Shown: positions 19,865-28,307 of the stretch, one piece after another
Numbering within the stretch: the first letter of the stretch is position 1
Layout: the number at the start of each line of letters is the position of its first letter
DNA from: Aquabacter sediminis
GTDB lineage: Bacteria; Pseudomonadota; Alphaproteobacteria; Rhizobiales; Xanthobacteraceae
NCBI RefSeq assembly: GCF_028863665.1
Contig: NZ_JARBFX010000005.1
Span: 186,001-250,000 of the forward strand
Reading direction: 5' to 3'
DNA: 64,000 nt
Translations under genes and position numbers: made by a program
Notes under the pieces: generated by a model
What the model saw: only the letters and a program-made list of their open reading frames with translations
The model's database searches: none
What the model was told of the DNA's origin: nothing

Positions 19865-20866
19865 ATGGAGATGAAATCTGTGGCAAAATGCCACGCTCAA
19901 GCCGAAGCGACCGCCCTGTGGTACGCCGCTCCCCACACCGTGCGCCTGGAGCGGGAGGCGCTCCCCACGCCGGCGGGCGACGAGGTGCTGGTGGCGGCCG
20001 CCTGGAGCGCCATCAGCCGGGGCACCGAGCGGCTCGTTTTTTCCGGACTCACCGATCCCTGCCATCGGGAGCGCATGCGATCTCCCATGCAGGTGGGCGA
20101 ATTCCCCTTCCCTGTAAAATATGGCTATTGCTCGGTCGGCGAGGTGATCGCCGGCCCCGCCCGGCTGGTGGGCCGGCATGTGTTCGCCTTCCATCCCCAT
20201 CAGGACCGCTTTCTGGCCGGGCTTGATGCCGTGACCGTCATACCCGAGCATCTGCCGCTCCGGCGCGCCACGCTGGCCGCCAATATGGAAACGGCGCTCA
20301 ACACGCTTTGGGACAGCGGGGCAGGCGCTGGTGACAGGATCGTGATCGTCGGCGCCGGTTTGGTGGGCCTGCTCGTGACCTATCTGGCCGCCCGCCTGCC
20401 GGGCACGGAGGTCACGGCCATCGATCCCAATCCCGGCCGGCGCGCCCTGGTGGAGCGTTTTGGCGCCCAGTATCGGGAAAACGCGGCCCAGGTGGCGGAG
20501 GCGGACGTGGTCATCCATGCCAGCGCCACGGCCGCGGGGCTGGAGACGGCGCTCTCCTGCTGCGCCACCGAGGCCACGTTGGTGGAGGCAAGCTGGTATG
20601 GCGACGCCACCGTTACCGTGGGCCTGGGCGGCCCTTTTCACGCCAAGCGGCTTCGCCTCGTCTCCTCCCAGGTTGGCGCGGTGCCCATGGAACGCCGGCC
20701 CCGCTGGAGCCGCCGCCGGAGGCTGGCAAAGGCGCTGGAGCTGCTGGGGGACGAGCGCCTCGACGCGCTCATCACCCATGAAGTGAACTTCTCCCACCTT
20801 CCCGAACGTATGGATGCCATTCTCAATGGCGCCCCGGACGCCGTGGCCACTGTGGTCCGCTATTGA
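19865..20866 (+). CDS. MDR-superfamily dehydrogenase, BchC-like
   Basis: 333 residues. The N-terminal half has ISRGTERLVFSG and FPFPVKYGYCSVGEV, the pattern of the BchC-like branch of medium-chain dehydrogenases. The normal GHE zinc motif is replaced by YGYCSVGE, so it may work without catalytic zinc. The Rossmann fingerprint is VIVGAGLVGLL. It opens a run of four plus-strand genes (dehydrogenase, PTPS-like, glycosyltransferase, methyltransferase) with short gaps or overlaps. The substrate is unknown; the context suggests an alcohol/ketone on a pterin- or flavin-like molecule (inference). ATG 19871 is an alternative start. Confidence 0.8.
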   Translation: MEMKSVAKCHAQAEATALWYAAPHTVRLEREALPTPAGDEVLVAAAWSAISRGTERLVFSGLTDPCHRERMRSPMQVGEFPFPVKYGYCSVGEVIAGPARLVGRHVFAFHPHQDRFLAGLDAVTVIPEHLPLRRATLAANMETALNTLWDSGAGAGDRIVIVGAGLVGLLVTYLAARLPGTEVTAIDPNPGRRALVERFGAQYRENAAQVAEADVVIHASATAAGLETALSCCATEATLVEASWYGDATVTVGLGGPFHAKRLRLVSSQVGAVPMERRPRWSRRRRLAKALELLGDERLDALITHEVNFSHLPERMDAILNGAPDAVATVVRY

Positions 20867-20885
20867 GCGCTGATCGGAGCAAGAC

Positions 20886-21281
20886 ATGTTTGCGGTGGAA
20901 GTGCGTGACCACATCATGGTGGCTCACAGTTTCAAGGGCGCGGTCTTCGGTCCCGCGCAGGGTCTGCATGGCGCCACCTTCGTGGTCGACGTGGCCTTCC
21001 TGGCGCCAGAGCTCACCGAGGATGGCATCGTGGTGGATATTGGCCTCGCCCATGAGGCCCTGAAGGCGGTGCTGGCGCCGCTTGCCTATCGCAATCTCGA
21101 CGACCTTCCCGCCTTCGCCGGGCGCAACAGCACCACCGAGGTGCTGTGCCGCCACATCTTCGATGGCATGGCGGATGCCGTACGCTCGGGGACCCTGGGG
21201 GAGACCGCCATCACCCGCCTCAAGGTGACGCTGCATGAATCCCACGTGGCCCGGGCCTGGTTCGAAGGCGATGTGCCATGA
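20886..21281 (+). CDS. 6-pyruvoyl-tetrahydropterin synthase-like protein lacking catalytic residues
   Basis: 131 residues, the normal T-fold length. By eye against QueD: the first zinc histidine is kept (MVAHSF), the second is kept but the HGH pair reads HGA, the catalytic cysteine position is alanine, and the Asp-His of the LDHHYLND region reads LAYRNLDD, so the triad is lost. The pterin-anchoring glutamate in the late LHES motif is kept, as is the TTEVL helix. It may therefore bind a pterin-like ring without doing the classical reaction. GGAG lies six bases before the ATG, and the stop overlaps the next start. Confidence 0.8.
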   Translation: MFAVEVRDHIMVAHSFKGAVFGPAQGLHGATFVVDVAFLAPELTEDGIVVDIGLAHEALKAVLAPLAYRNLDDLPAFAGRNSTTEVLCRHIFDGMADAVRSGTLGETAITRLKVTLHESHVARAWFEGDVP

Positions 21282-22345
21282 CGCTTGCCGCGGTGCTGGC
21301 CTTTCCCGGTGACCTGTCCACCCCGACGGGCGGCTATGCCTATGACCGGGCGGTGATCGCCGCCTTGCCGGGGGTGGGCGTGGACATTGTCCCGCTTTCG
21401 CTGCCGTCCGGCTTTCCCTTTCCCGGGCCCCGGCAGGTCCGCGCTGCACTGGACCTGCTGGAGCGCGTGCCCGCCGATCACGTGCTCCTGATCGATGGCC
21501 TCGCCCTTGGTGCCCTGCCGCCGGCCGACATGGCGCGCCTGCCTCACGCCAAGGTGGCGCTGGTGCACCATCCCCTGGCGCTGGAAGCGGGGCTTGAGGA
21601 GCCGCAGCACGCGCATTTCGCCGCCAATGAGCGCGCGGTGCTCGCCACCTGCGGGCAGGTGGTCTGCACCAGCCCCGGCACGGGGCGCACGCTCGTGGCC
21701 GATTATGGCGTCGATCCCGCCCGGATGACTGTGGCGCTCCCGGGTACAAGCCCTGCCCCCCGCGTGAGCGCGGATGGCGACCCGCCCCGGCTGCTCGCGG
21801 TGGGATCAGTCATCCCCCGCAAGGGCTATGAGACCCTGGTGGCGGCCCTGGCTGGCCTCCAAGACCTGCCCTGGATGCTGGAAGTGATCGGCGGGCTCAG
21901 CTTCGATCCCGCACATGTGAGCGCCGTGCGCGCCGCCGTTGCGCAGGCGGGGCTGGGCGATCGCATTCAACTGCGGGGGGCCTTATCGCCGCAGGATCTC
22001 GAAGCGGCCTATGGGCGGGCGGACCTGTTCGTCCATCCCTCGCTTTATGAAGGCTACGGCATGGTGCTGGCCGAGGCCCTGCGCCGCGGCCTCCCCTTGG
22101 TGTGCACCACCGGGGGGGCGGCGGCGGAAACGGTGCCGGACGGTGCCGGACGAAAGGTGCCGCCGGGGGATGCCGATGCGCTGGCGCAGGCGCTGCGCCC
22201 GCTCCTTGCCGATCGCATGGCCCGCCGCCAGCTGGCGGATGCAGCGTTCGAGGCAGGGCGCGCGCTTCCCGACTGGCAGGACACGGCTCGCGCCATAGCC
22301 GGCGCCTTGGCCAAGGCCCATGCGTGCGCGCGAGAACCGGTATGA
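21278..22345 (+). CDS. GT4-family glycosyltransferase
   Basis: 355 residues with a GT-B fold. The C-terminal donor site is visible: [14 protein letters not shown], then [18 protein letters not shown] with the ExxxxxxxE-type motif. It has no signal or membrane helix. Start and stop both overlap neighbours by ATGA, so it is translationally linked to the PTPS-like and methyltransferase genes. In this setting it probably glycosylates the product of the cluster and not a lipid or polysaccharide (inference). Confidence 0.88.
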   Translation: MTLAAVLAFPGDLSTPTGGYAYDRAVIAALPGVGVDIVPLSLPSGFPFPGPRQVRAALDLLERVPADHVLLIDGLALGALPPADMARLPHAKVALVHHPLALEAGLEEPQHAHFAANERAVLATCGQVVCTSPGTGRTLVADYGVDPARMTVALPGTSPAPRVSADGDPPRLLAVGSVIPRKGYETLVAALAGLQDLPWMLEVIGGLSFDPAHVSAVRAAVAQAGLGDRIQLRGALSPQDLEAAYGRADLFVHPSLYEGYGMVLAEALRRGLPLVCTTGGAAAETVPDGAGRKVPPGDADALAQALRPLLADRMARRQLADAAFEAGRALPDWQDTARAIAGALAKAHACAREPV

Positions 22346-23196
22346 GCGGATTTTCGGCCCACTGGCTCGGCCTGCGTGAAGCTGCCGACCGCGCCGCGCG
22401 CAATGCGCCCCTCGCCGCCCGCCTGGCGGACCTGATGGCGGCGCACGACCCCATCCGCATCACCGATCTGGGCGCCGGAACCGGCTCCAACCTGCGCGCC
22501 AGCGCGGAACTGTTCGGTCCGCGCCAGGACTGGACCTTGCTCGACCACGACGCGGACCTTCTGCGCGCGGCGTGCGCGGAATTGTCGGCTTGGGCGGAGC
22601 AGGCGGAGGATGATGGCGAGTGCCTGGTGCTTCACAAGGCGGGCCGGCGCATTCGCGTCGCCTGCCGCGTGGGCGACTTGGCGGCGCAGCCCGATCTGGT
22701 GCGGGTGGGCGCGCCGCATTTGGTGACAGCATCCGCCTTTTTCGACCTGGCCTCCGTCGACTGGATCTCGCGCTTTGTTGCGGAAGTGGCACGGGACGGT
22801 GCGGCTTTCTACACCGTGCTGACCTGCGATGGCGCGGACGCCTGGGACCCGCCCCATCCCCGCGACGCGGACATTGCTGCGGCGTTCCGCGCCCATCAGG
22901 GCCGGGACAAGGGCTTTGGGCCGGCGGCGGGCAACGGGGCGAGCGCGGCTCTGGAAGCCGCTTTCGCTGAAGCCGGCTATGGGGTGGAGTGGGCGCCGAG
23001 CCCCTGGCAGCTGGCGCCCGGCGACCCGCTCATTCCCGCGCTTGCCGAAGGCACCGCTGCGGCGGCGGTGGAGGCGGGGACGGTGCCGCCGCAGGAAGCC
23101 CGGGCCTGGGCGCAAGCCCGCGCTCAGGCTGGTTGCGTCATCGGACATCTCGACCTTCTGGCGGTCCCGCCCGGGACCAGGATCACCGGCGGCTAA
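22342..23196 (+). CDS. Class I SAM-dependent methyltransferase
   Basis: 284 residues. The SAM motif I is ITDLGAGTGSN near residues 34-45, followed by the acidic LLDHDADLL of motif II. The rest matches small-molecule methyltransferases only loosely. The start overlaps the glycosyltransferase stop. The last 14 bases overlap the end of the convergent cytochrome b561 gene. The acceptor is unknown. Confidence 0.85.
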   Translation: MSGFSAHWLGLREAADRAARNAPLAARLADLMAAHDPIRITDLGAGTGSNLRASAELFGPRQDWTLLDHDADLLRAACAELSAWAEQAEDDGECLVLHKAGRRIRVACRVGDLAAQPDLVRVGAPHLVTASAFFDLASVDWISRFVAEVARDGAAFYTVLTCDGADAWDPPHPRDADIAAAFRAHQGRDKGFGPAAGNGASAALEAAFAEAGYGVEWAPSPWQLAPGDPLIPALAEGTAAAAVEAGTVPPQEARAWAQARAQAGCVIGHLDLLAVPPGTRITGG

Positions 23197-23731
23197 GCGC
23201 TGGGATCATGCGAGAGAGAACGCCGTCGCGCTTCACGATGCCATGCCAGAGGCCGGCGAGGATGTGCAGGCTCACCAGCCCCGCAGTGACATAGCCCAGG
23301 GCCTGGTGGGCGCCGTTCAGCCGGTCGGACAGCGCCTCGTTCTTCGCCACCAGGTCCGGCAGGGTGAACAGGCCGAAGACGGAGACGGGCGCTCCATAGG
23401 CGTTGGAGCCCGCCCATCCCAGCAGGGGCATGACGAAGATCAGCAGATAGAGCGCGTGGTGCACCGCGTTGGAGGTCGCGCGCTGCCAGCGCGGCTGGTT
23501 TGGCACCGGGGGCGGAGCCCCGTAGGCGAGCCGCACCGCCACCCGCAGCACGGCCAGACACAGGATGAGGAAGCCAACCGACTTGTGCAGGTCGAACAAC
23601 TGGTCCTGCGCCGGTCCCGAGGGCAGGCGCATCATGACGAGGCCGGCGGGAATGACGGTGAGGATCGCAAGGGCGGTGAGCCAGTGGATCCAGCGGGCTG
23701 GGGCGGAATAAGGGGTCACGGCTGCGGGCAT
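23183..23731 (-). CDS. Cytochrome b561-family membrane protein
   Basis: 182 residues with four hydrophobic helices and paired histidines suited to haem b: RWIHWLTAL in helix 1, LHKSVGFL in helix 2, AVHHALYLL in helix 3 and LHILAGLWHG in helix 4. Members move electrons between quinol and periplasmic acceptors. It sits inside the pterin/flavin-like cluster but on the opposite strand to the first four genes; whether it belongs is open. Confidence 0.88.
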   Translation of the reverse strand: MPAAVTPYSAPARWIHWLTALAILTVIPAGLVMMRLPSGPAQDQLFDLHKSVGFLILCLAVLRVAVRLAYGAPPPVPNQPRWQRATSNAVHHALYLLIFVMPLLGWAGSNAYGAPVSVFGLFTLPDLVAKNEALSDRLNGAHQALGYVTAGLVSLHILAGLWHGIVKRDGVLSRMIPALSRR

Positions 23732-23857
23732 GTCCGTTCTCCTGGATCGCGTCCGTCTGTCGCGGAGGGCGCACCCAGTGTGCCCTTCCGTTAAGTGTCG
23801 CGAAACAAAGACGCACGTTCCCGCGGGTTGGATTTATCCGACCGGGTCCAGCGCCTC

Positions 23858-24574
23858 CTATTCGATCCCGCTGTCCGCGCGCCCCGAGCGGCGCAGGTCG
23901 CATTCAAAGAGCACGTCGCCATCCGGGAACACGGCGCGGCGGGTGGCCGGGCGCATGGCGGCACGCAGGGAGGCGATGGGGCGCAGGTCAAGGCCCGTGC
24001 GGCCGGAGCCGAGGATCACGGGCGACACCACCACGTGCAGCCGGTCAACGCACGCCGCATCAATGAAGGCGGCGAGCGTGCGCGGGCCCCCTTCCAAAAG
24101 GATGCGCCGCAGCCCCGCGCCCGCCAGCGCCTCGAGCACGGCAGCGGGCGCGAGGACCCCGTCCCGATCGGCGGGAAGATCCAGCGTCTCGAGGCCTGCC
24201 GGGACGGTCGCCTGGCATCCGGCACGGCGGACCAGCAGGCGACGGGCGCCGTCGGCTCCGAGACAACGGGCGTGCGGATTGACGCGGCCGGAGGGGTCGA
24301 GGATCACCCGGGCCGGATTGCGCCCCGGCACGCGCCGCACATTCAGAAGCGGGTCGTCGGCCATGACCGTACCCACTCCCACCAGCACCGCGTCGGCGGC
24401 GGCGCGCAGCCGATGGAGATGGTCAAGCGCATGGCTGCCGCTGATATATTTCGAGTCCCCGGAAGGGGTGGCGATGCGTCCATCCAGCGATTGGCCGAGC
24501 TGGCCGATCACGACCGGGCGATCCGCATCGTAAGAACTGGCAAAAGGATCCGAAAACGGATCATAGTCCTGCAT
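23858..24574 (-). CDS. Stand-alone RibD C-terminal-type reductase
   Basis: About 238 residues, all of it the RibD/DHFR-like reductase domain: QSLDGRIATPSGDSKYISG, VGVGTVMADDPLLNVR and the NADPH-contacting LLEGGPRTLAAFI. The zinc deaminase domain of bifunctional RibD is absent. Such enzymes reduce a ribosylaminopyrimidine to the ribityl form. It runs divergently from the GTP cyclohydrolase II gene. ATG 24574 is chosen as the first methionine near the conserved part; the frame stays open further upstream, but that region reads as leader. Confidence 0.82.
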   Translation of the reverse strand: MQDYDPFSDPFASSYDADRPVVIGQLGQSLDGRIATPSGDSKYISGSHALDHLHRLRAAADAVLVGVGTVMADDPLLNVRRVPGRNPARVILDPSGRVNPHARCLGADGARRLLVRRAGCQATVPAGLETLDLPADRDGVLAPAAVLEALAGAGLRRILLEGGPRTLAAFIDAACVDRLHVVVSPVILGSGRTGLDLRPIASLRAAMRPATRRAVFPDGDVLFECDLRRSGRADSGIE

Positions 24575-25018
24575 CAGCTTGGCCCTGGCCTTGCATTGCG
24601 CGAAGTCTGGAACTTCCAGGCCCTCCGTGCGGTTGTGGAGCGGGGACGGGGCGGCCCAGTTCTTCAGACCTGGACATGTCCGTCTCCGGATAAAGTGGTG
24701 CGCGCATGCGGGGTTCCGCCGGCGATCGCCGCAGCGGATACGGCCTCGATCCGGCGGCCGGATCAGGCGGGGACTTGAACATTTCGCCCCGCTCCACAAG
24801 TTAAAGCGTTGTGTGAGGCGCCCATGTCCCCTGTGAAGAGCTCGTCCTTGAAGAGCCCAACCTTATCCCAAACCGAGGTGCAAGCCACCGGGCGAGGCGA
24901 TGAGGCCATGGGACGCGGCGCTGATCCGCTGCCTGCTCGCCGTCGTAATGGGTCAATGTCGGAGCCTGACCGCGTGGTCACGGTAGCCGAACCTAAGGTC
25001 CCGTCCCGCGAGGCTTCC
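24575..25018. other. Divergent spacer between RibD-type and GTP cyclohydrolase II genes
   Basis: About 440 bases. Both flanking frames are partly open here but use codons that are rare elsewhere in the window (TTA, TCA, CGA, GTA), so I read it as non-coding. I see no FMN (RFN) riboswitch core. GAGG precedes a possible alternative start at 24824 for the rightward gene. Confidence 0.5.
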
Positions 25019-26143
25019 ATGTTTCCAGATTGGCCCCCCGTTCTCGACCTGCTCGGTCAGGGTTCCGCTGGCGCGGCGGTTGCCGCCGAACGAGCCATCG
25101 CCGAAGTGCGCGCCGGCCGCCCGGTCCTGGTGTGCGCTGGCGGCCAGTCGGCGCTGGCCATCGGCGCCGAAGCCTTCGAGGCGCCGGTCGCCAATGCCTT
25201 TGCCGCCATCGCGCCGGGCGCCTTGCGGCTCGCCTTGCCAGGGCCGCGCTTGACGCGTCTCGGCGTGCGGCGTGAAAGCTCCGGCTCTGTTTCCATCTCG
25301 GGCAGCGCCGCCGCGCGGGTGGAGGAGCTGGCCTTGTCCCTGGACGCCCGCTTGGACTCCCCGGTCGCCGACGCGCTTCCGCTGGACCTTGCGGCCCTTG
25401 ATCTTCTGGGCGTGGCGCTGCTGCTGCCGGCGGCCGTGATCGCCCCGTGCGATGCTGCGGCCTTCCCGTCCGTGCTGCGCGTCTCTGACCTGGACATCAA
25501 GCTCTATCGCGAACGGCAGGCGCGATCCCTGCGCGTTGTTGGCCGCGCGCCCGTGCCGCTGGAAGGCGCGCCGGATACCGAGTTCGTGGTGTTCCGCGGT
25601 GGCGAGGGCCTGCGCGACCAGGTGGCCATCGTGGTGGGCCGGCCGGACCTCTCCCGCCCCGTGCCGGTGCGCCTGCACTCGGCGTGCCTGACGGGCGACC
25701 TGTTCGGCAGCCTGAAGTGCGACTGCGGCGACCAGCTCCGCGACACCGTCCGCCGCATGGCGGAAGGCGCGGGCGGAATCCTGCTCTATTTGGACCAGGA
25801 AGGCCGCGGCAATGGCATCGCCAACAAGATGCGCGCCTACAAGCTGCAGGCGGACGGGTTCGATACCTATGACGCCGATGCCGTCCTCGGGTTCGGCCTG
25901 GACCAGCGCCGGTTCGACTTCGCGGCGGAGATGCTCCGCCAATTGGGGGTGAGCGCGGTGGAGGTGTTCACCAACAACCCGGTGAAGATCGCCGCGCTGA
26001 AATCCGCTGGTCTCGACGTTGTGTCGGAAGAGCGGGTCCTCGGTCGCAAGACCCGCGAGAACACGCGCTACCTGGCCTCCAAGCGCGACAAAGCGGGGCA
26101 CTATATCGATTTCGAAGCCCTCGCGGCGCGGGCGGTGGACTGA
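25019..26143 (+). CDS. ribA: GTP cyclohydrolase II with degenerate N-terminal domain
   Basis: About 374 residues. The C-terminal half (from about 185) is GTP cyclohydrolase II: RLHSACLTGDLFG, the zinc cysteines of KCDCGDQL, and DQEGRGNGIANK. It would open GTP to the diaminopyrimidine precursor of riboflavin. The N-terminal half starts like a DHBP synthase (ERAIAEVRAGRPVLV) but the acidic DDEDRENEGD core is gone, so it looks like a RibBA protein whose RibB part has decayed. GAGG lies before ATG 25019; other in-frame starts are 24956 and 24824. A specialised paralogue is more likely than the main riboflavin enzyme. Confidence 0.85.
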   Translation: MFPDWPPVLDLLGQGSAGAAVAAERAIAEVRAGRPVLVCAGGQSALAIGAEAFEAPVANAFAAIAPGALRLALPGPRLTRLGVRRESSGSVSISGSAAARVEELALSLDARLDSPVADALPLDLAALDLLGVALLLPAAVIAPCDAAAFPSVLRVSDLDIKLYRERQARSLRVVGRAPVPLEGAPDTEFVVFRGGEGLRDQVAIVVGRPDLSRPVPVRLHSACLTGDLFGSLKCDCGDQLRDTVRRMAEGAGGILLYLDQEGRGNGIANKMRAYKLQADGFDTYDADAVLGFGLDQRRFDFAAEMLRQLGVSAVEVFTNNPVKIAALKSAGLDVVSEERVLGRKTRENTRYLASKRDKAGHYIDFEALAARAVD

Positions 26144-26386
26144 TCCATCGCCCCATCGCGCGCACACTCGCGTACGGGTTCGATAAAAACGATTAGAGCC
26201 TTGGTGGATAAAGCCCTCCGCGCCTGAAATTGGGCCTTCGCCCGCGATGCGATCTCCGCTAGAGCCTAGAGCGGACCCGCGAGACAGCGGGTTCGCGCGT
26301 CCGTGTGCCTTCATGGCCCGGCGAGGTTCAAACAAGCCGCCCCCCGCGCCGCGCGGATGAGGTGCGGCGCTGCGAGGAGATGCGCC

Positions 26387-27136
26387 ATGTCCCAGTCCAG
26401 GATCGCCATCGTGACCGGAGCCGGCTCCGGTGTGGGCCGCGCCGTGGCGCAGGGGCTGGCGAAGGCCGGCTGGACGGTTGCACTGGCCGGTCGCCGGCGT
26501 GAGGCGTTGGAGGCGACGGTGGCGAGCCTAAACGGTGCGCCCTCTCTCGCCCTTCCCACCGACGTCACCGATCCCGCGTCCGTCAAGGCGCTGTTTGCCG
26601 CCGTGAAGGAGGCCTATGGCCGCCTCGACCTTGTCTTCAACAATGCCGGAACCGGCGCGCCGCCCGTGCCCATGCACGAGCTGACTTACGAGCAGTGGCG
26701 CACGGTGGTGGATACCAATCTGACCGGCCCCTTCCTGTGCACCCAGGAAGCCTTCCGCATCATGAAGGACCAGGACCCGCGCGGCGGTCGCATCATCAAT
26801 AACGGGTCGGTCTCCGCCACCGCCCCGCGCCCCTTCTCCGCGCCCTACACGTCCACCAAGCACGCCATGACGGGCCTCACCAAGTCCACCTCGCTGGACG
26901 GGCGGGCCTATGACATTGCCTGCGGCCAGATCGACATCGGCAATGCCGACACCGACATGGCGCAGAAGATGAAGGCGGGCGTTCCGCAGGCGGACGGCTC
27001 CATCCGCGTCGAGCCGGTGATCGATCCGGTCCATGTGGCCGATGCCGTGGTCTACATGGCCAGCTTGCCGCTGGAAGCCAACGTTCAGTTCATGACCGTC
27101 ATGGCAACCAAGATGCCCCTGGTGGGTCGCGGCTGA
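26387..27136 (+). CDS. SDR-family oxidoreductase
   Basis: 249 residues. NAD(P) fingerprint TGAGSGVG near residues 10-17, structural NNAG, catalytic serine in NGSVSA and the YTSTK pair. The C-terminus [16 protein letters not shown] is characteristic of a conserved rhizobial SDR group of unknown substrate. GAGGAGA lies upstream of the ATG. The 243-base gap before it contains a short hairpin (ACCCGC/GCGGGT, 26275-26292) with no T run. Confidence 0.88.
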   Translation: MSQSRIAIVTGAGSGVGRAVAQGLAKAGWTVALAGRRREALEATVASLNGAPSLALPTDVTDPASVKALFAAVKEAYGRLDLVFNNAGTGAPPVPMHELTYEQWRTVVDTNLTGPFLCTQEAFRIMKDQDPRGGRIINNGSVSATAPRPFSAPYTSTKHAMTGLTKSTSLDGRAYDIACGQIDIGNADTDMAQKMKAGVPQADGSIRVEPVIDPVHVADAVVYMASLPLEANVQFMTVMATKMPLVGRG

Positions 27137-27320
27137 CCACCTCCGGTGGCGCCGCCGGGCCCTGCACAGCCTGACGCAAGGCACCCTTTGCAAGCCTCTC
27201 GCGGATATGCTCGTCTGTCACGCGAGCGTCATGCGTCGCCACCCCATCACCTCGCCAGAGGGGAATCGGGATGGCAGCGACGTGAGCCGAGCGGGGCCCG
27301 GACGGGGACGGGGAGGCACG

Positions 27321-28307
27321 ATGAAGGACGATAAGCACGGCAAGGGCCAGAAGAAGAAAAAGCACGCCGGAGAGGCCGAGGCGCAGCTCGCGACCCCGGC
27401 CGAGTTCCAGCCGCTGGATGCGGAGGAGAAGGAGACGGCCTTCTATTCCGACGGCCATCCTCTCGATGATGTCCACTATATCGAGGCGAAGATCATCCTT
27501 CAGGGCCTGCGCTTCACATCGGTGCAGAGCTTCTTCGATTTCGCCAAGATCGTTGCCAAGGTGGCCAAGCGGTATGGCGTGGACTTCGACCCCATGGCGG
27601 GGCGCGGCATCCGGCCCCAGATCCGCGAAGTCCTGTTCCTGGATACCCAGGACTTCAAGCTCTACAACAACAACTTCATCCTGCGCCGGCGCATCGTCTA
27701 TGAAGACGGCTTCCCCGTCGGCGAACCGGAGATCGTCTTCAAGTTCCGGCATCCCGACCGCGACACGGCCGCTGCCCTTGATGTGCGGCCCCAGATTCCG
27801 GGCAGCTACCGCATCAAGTTCAAGGAGGAGCTTCTCCCCCTGAAAGGCCACATCGGCGGGGTGCGCTCGCTCTACTCCCACAATGTGGAATTCCCCTTCC
27901 GCCCCCGCGGCGTCGCCGACCCCTCCGCCGCGTCGACGCTGGTCAAGGTGTTCCCGCCGCTCGGCAGCGTGCTGACCAGCGGGCGCAAGCATGTCTCCCT
28001 CGTCAACCGCACGGCGGTGGAGGAGGTGCTCCAGCAGCTCGGCAATCTGGATTTCGGCAAGGGCATGCTGGCGCCCTGCAATGTCTCGGTCTGGCGCACC
28101 CGTGGCGACCAGCACCAGCTCGTGGGCGAGTTTTCCTACCAGGTGCGCTTCCTCCGCCGCGAGGAGCTGAGCACCAGGGCACTGGAGCGCAGCCACGAAT
28201 TCTTCTGCGCCCTGCAGACGGAGGCGCAGGACTGGGTCTCGCTGGGCACCACCAAGACGGGGGCTGTCTACCGGCTGAAGGGCAATCCGCCCCAAAGCCA
28301 TGAGTGA
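27321..28307 (+). CDS. Uncharacterised protein, possibly CYTH-like
   Basis: 328 residues. The N-terminus is lysine-rich (GKGQKKKKHAG). The middle has alternating charged strands such as NFILRRRIVYEDG, EIVFKFRHPD and YRIKFKEELLP, which recall the ExExK-type tunnel of CYTH/triphosphate-tunnel enzymes; this is a weak resemblance. There is no signal peptide or membrane helix. GGGAGG precedes the ATG. The stop overlaps the start of the chromate-transporter subunit by eight bases, so the genes are co-transcribed. Confidence 0.65.
   Translation: MKDDKHGKGQKKKKHAGEAEAQLATPAEFQPLDAEEKETAFYSDGHPLDDVHYIEAKIILQGLRFTSVQSFFDFAKIVAKVAKRYGVDFDPMAGRGIRPQIREVLFLDTQDFKLYNNNFILRRRIVYEDGFPVGEPEIVFKFRHPDRDTAAALDVRPQIPGSYRIKFKEELLPLKGHIGGVRSLYSHNVEFPFRPRGVADPSAASTLVKVFPPLGSVLTSGRKHVSLVNRTAVEEVLQQLGNLDFGKGMLAPCNVSVWRTRGDQHQLVGEFSYQVRFLRREELSTRALERSHEFFCALQTEAQDWVSLGTTKTGAVYRLKGNPPQSHE

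Noticed and set aside
19808-20917. Open minus-strand frame extending opgH upstream
   Set aside because: It lies antisense to the dehydrogenase gene. The glucosyltransferase starts normally at 19807.
24575-25018. FMN riboswitch upstream of the GTP cyclohydrolase II gene
   Set aside because: I could not find the conserved RFN core or its flanking helices in either direction.
26275-26292. Terminator after the GTP cyclohydrolase II gene
   Set aside because: A six-bp hairpin without T tract, 130 bases past the stop; could be chance in GC-rich DNA.
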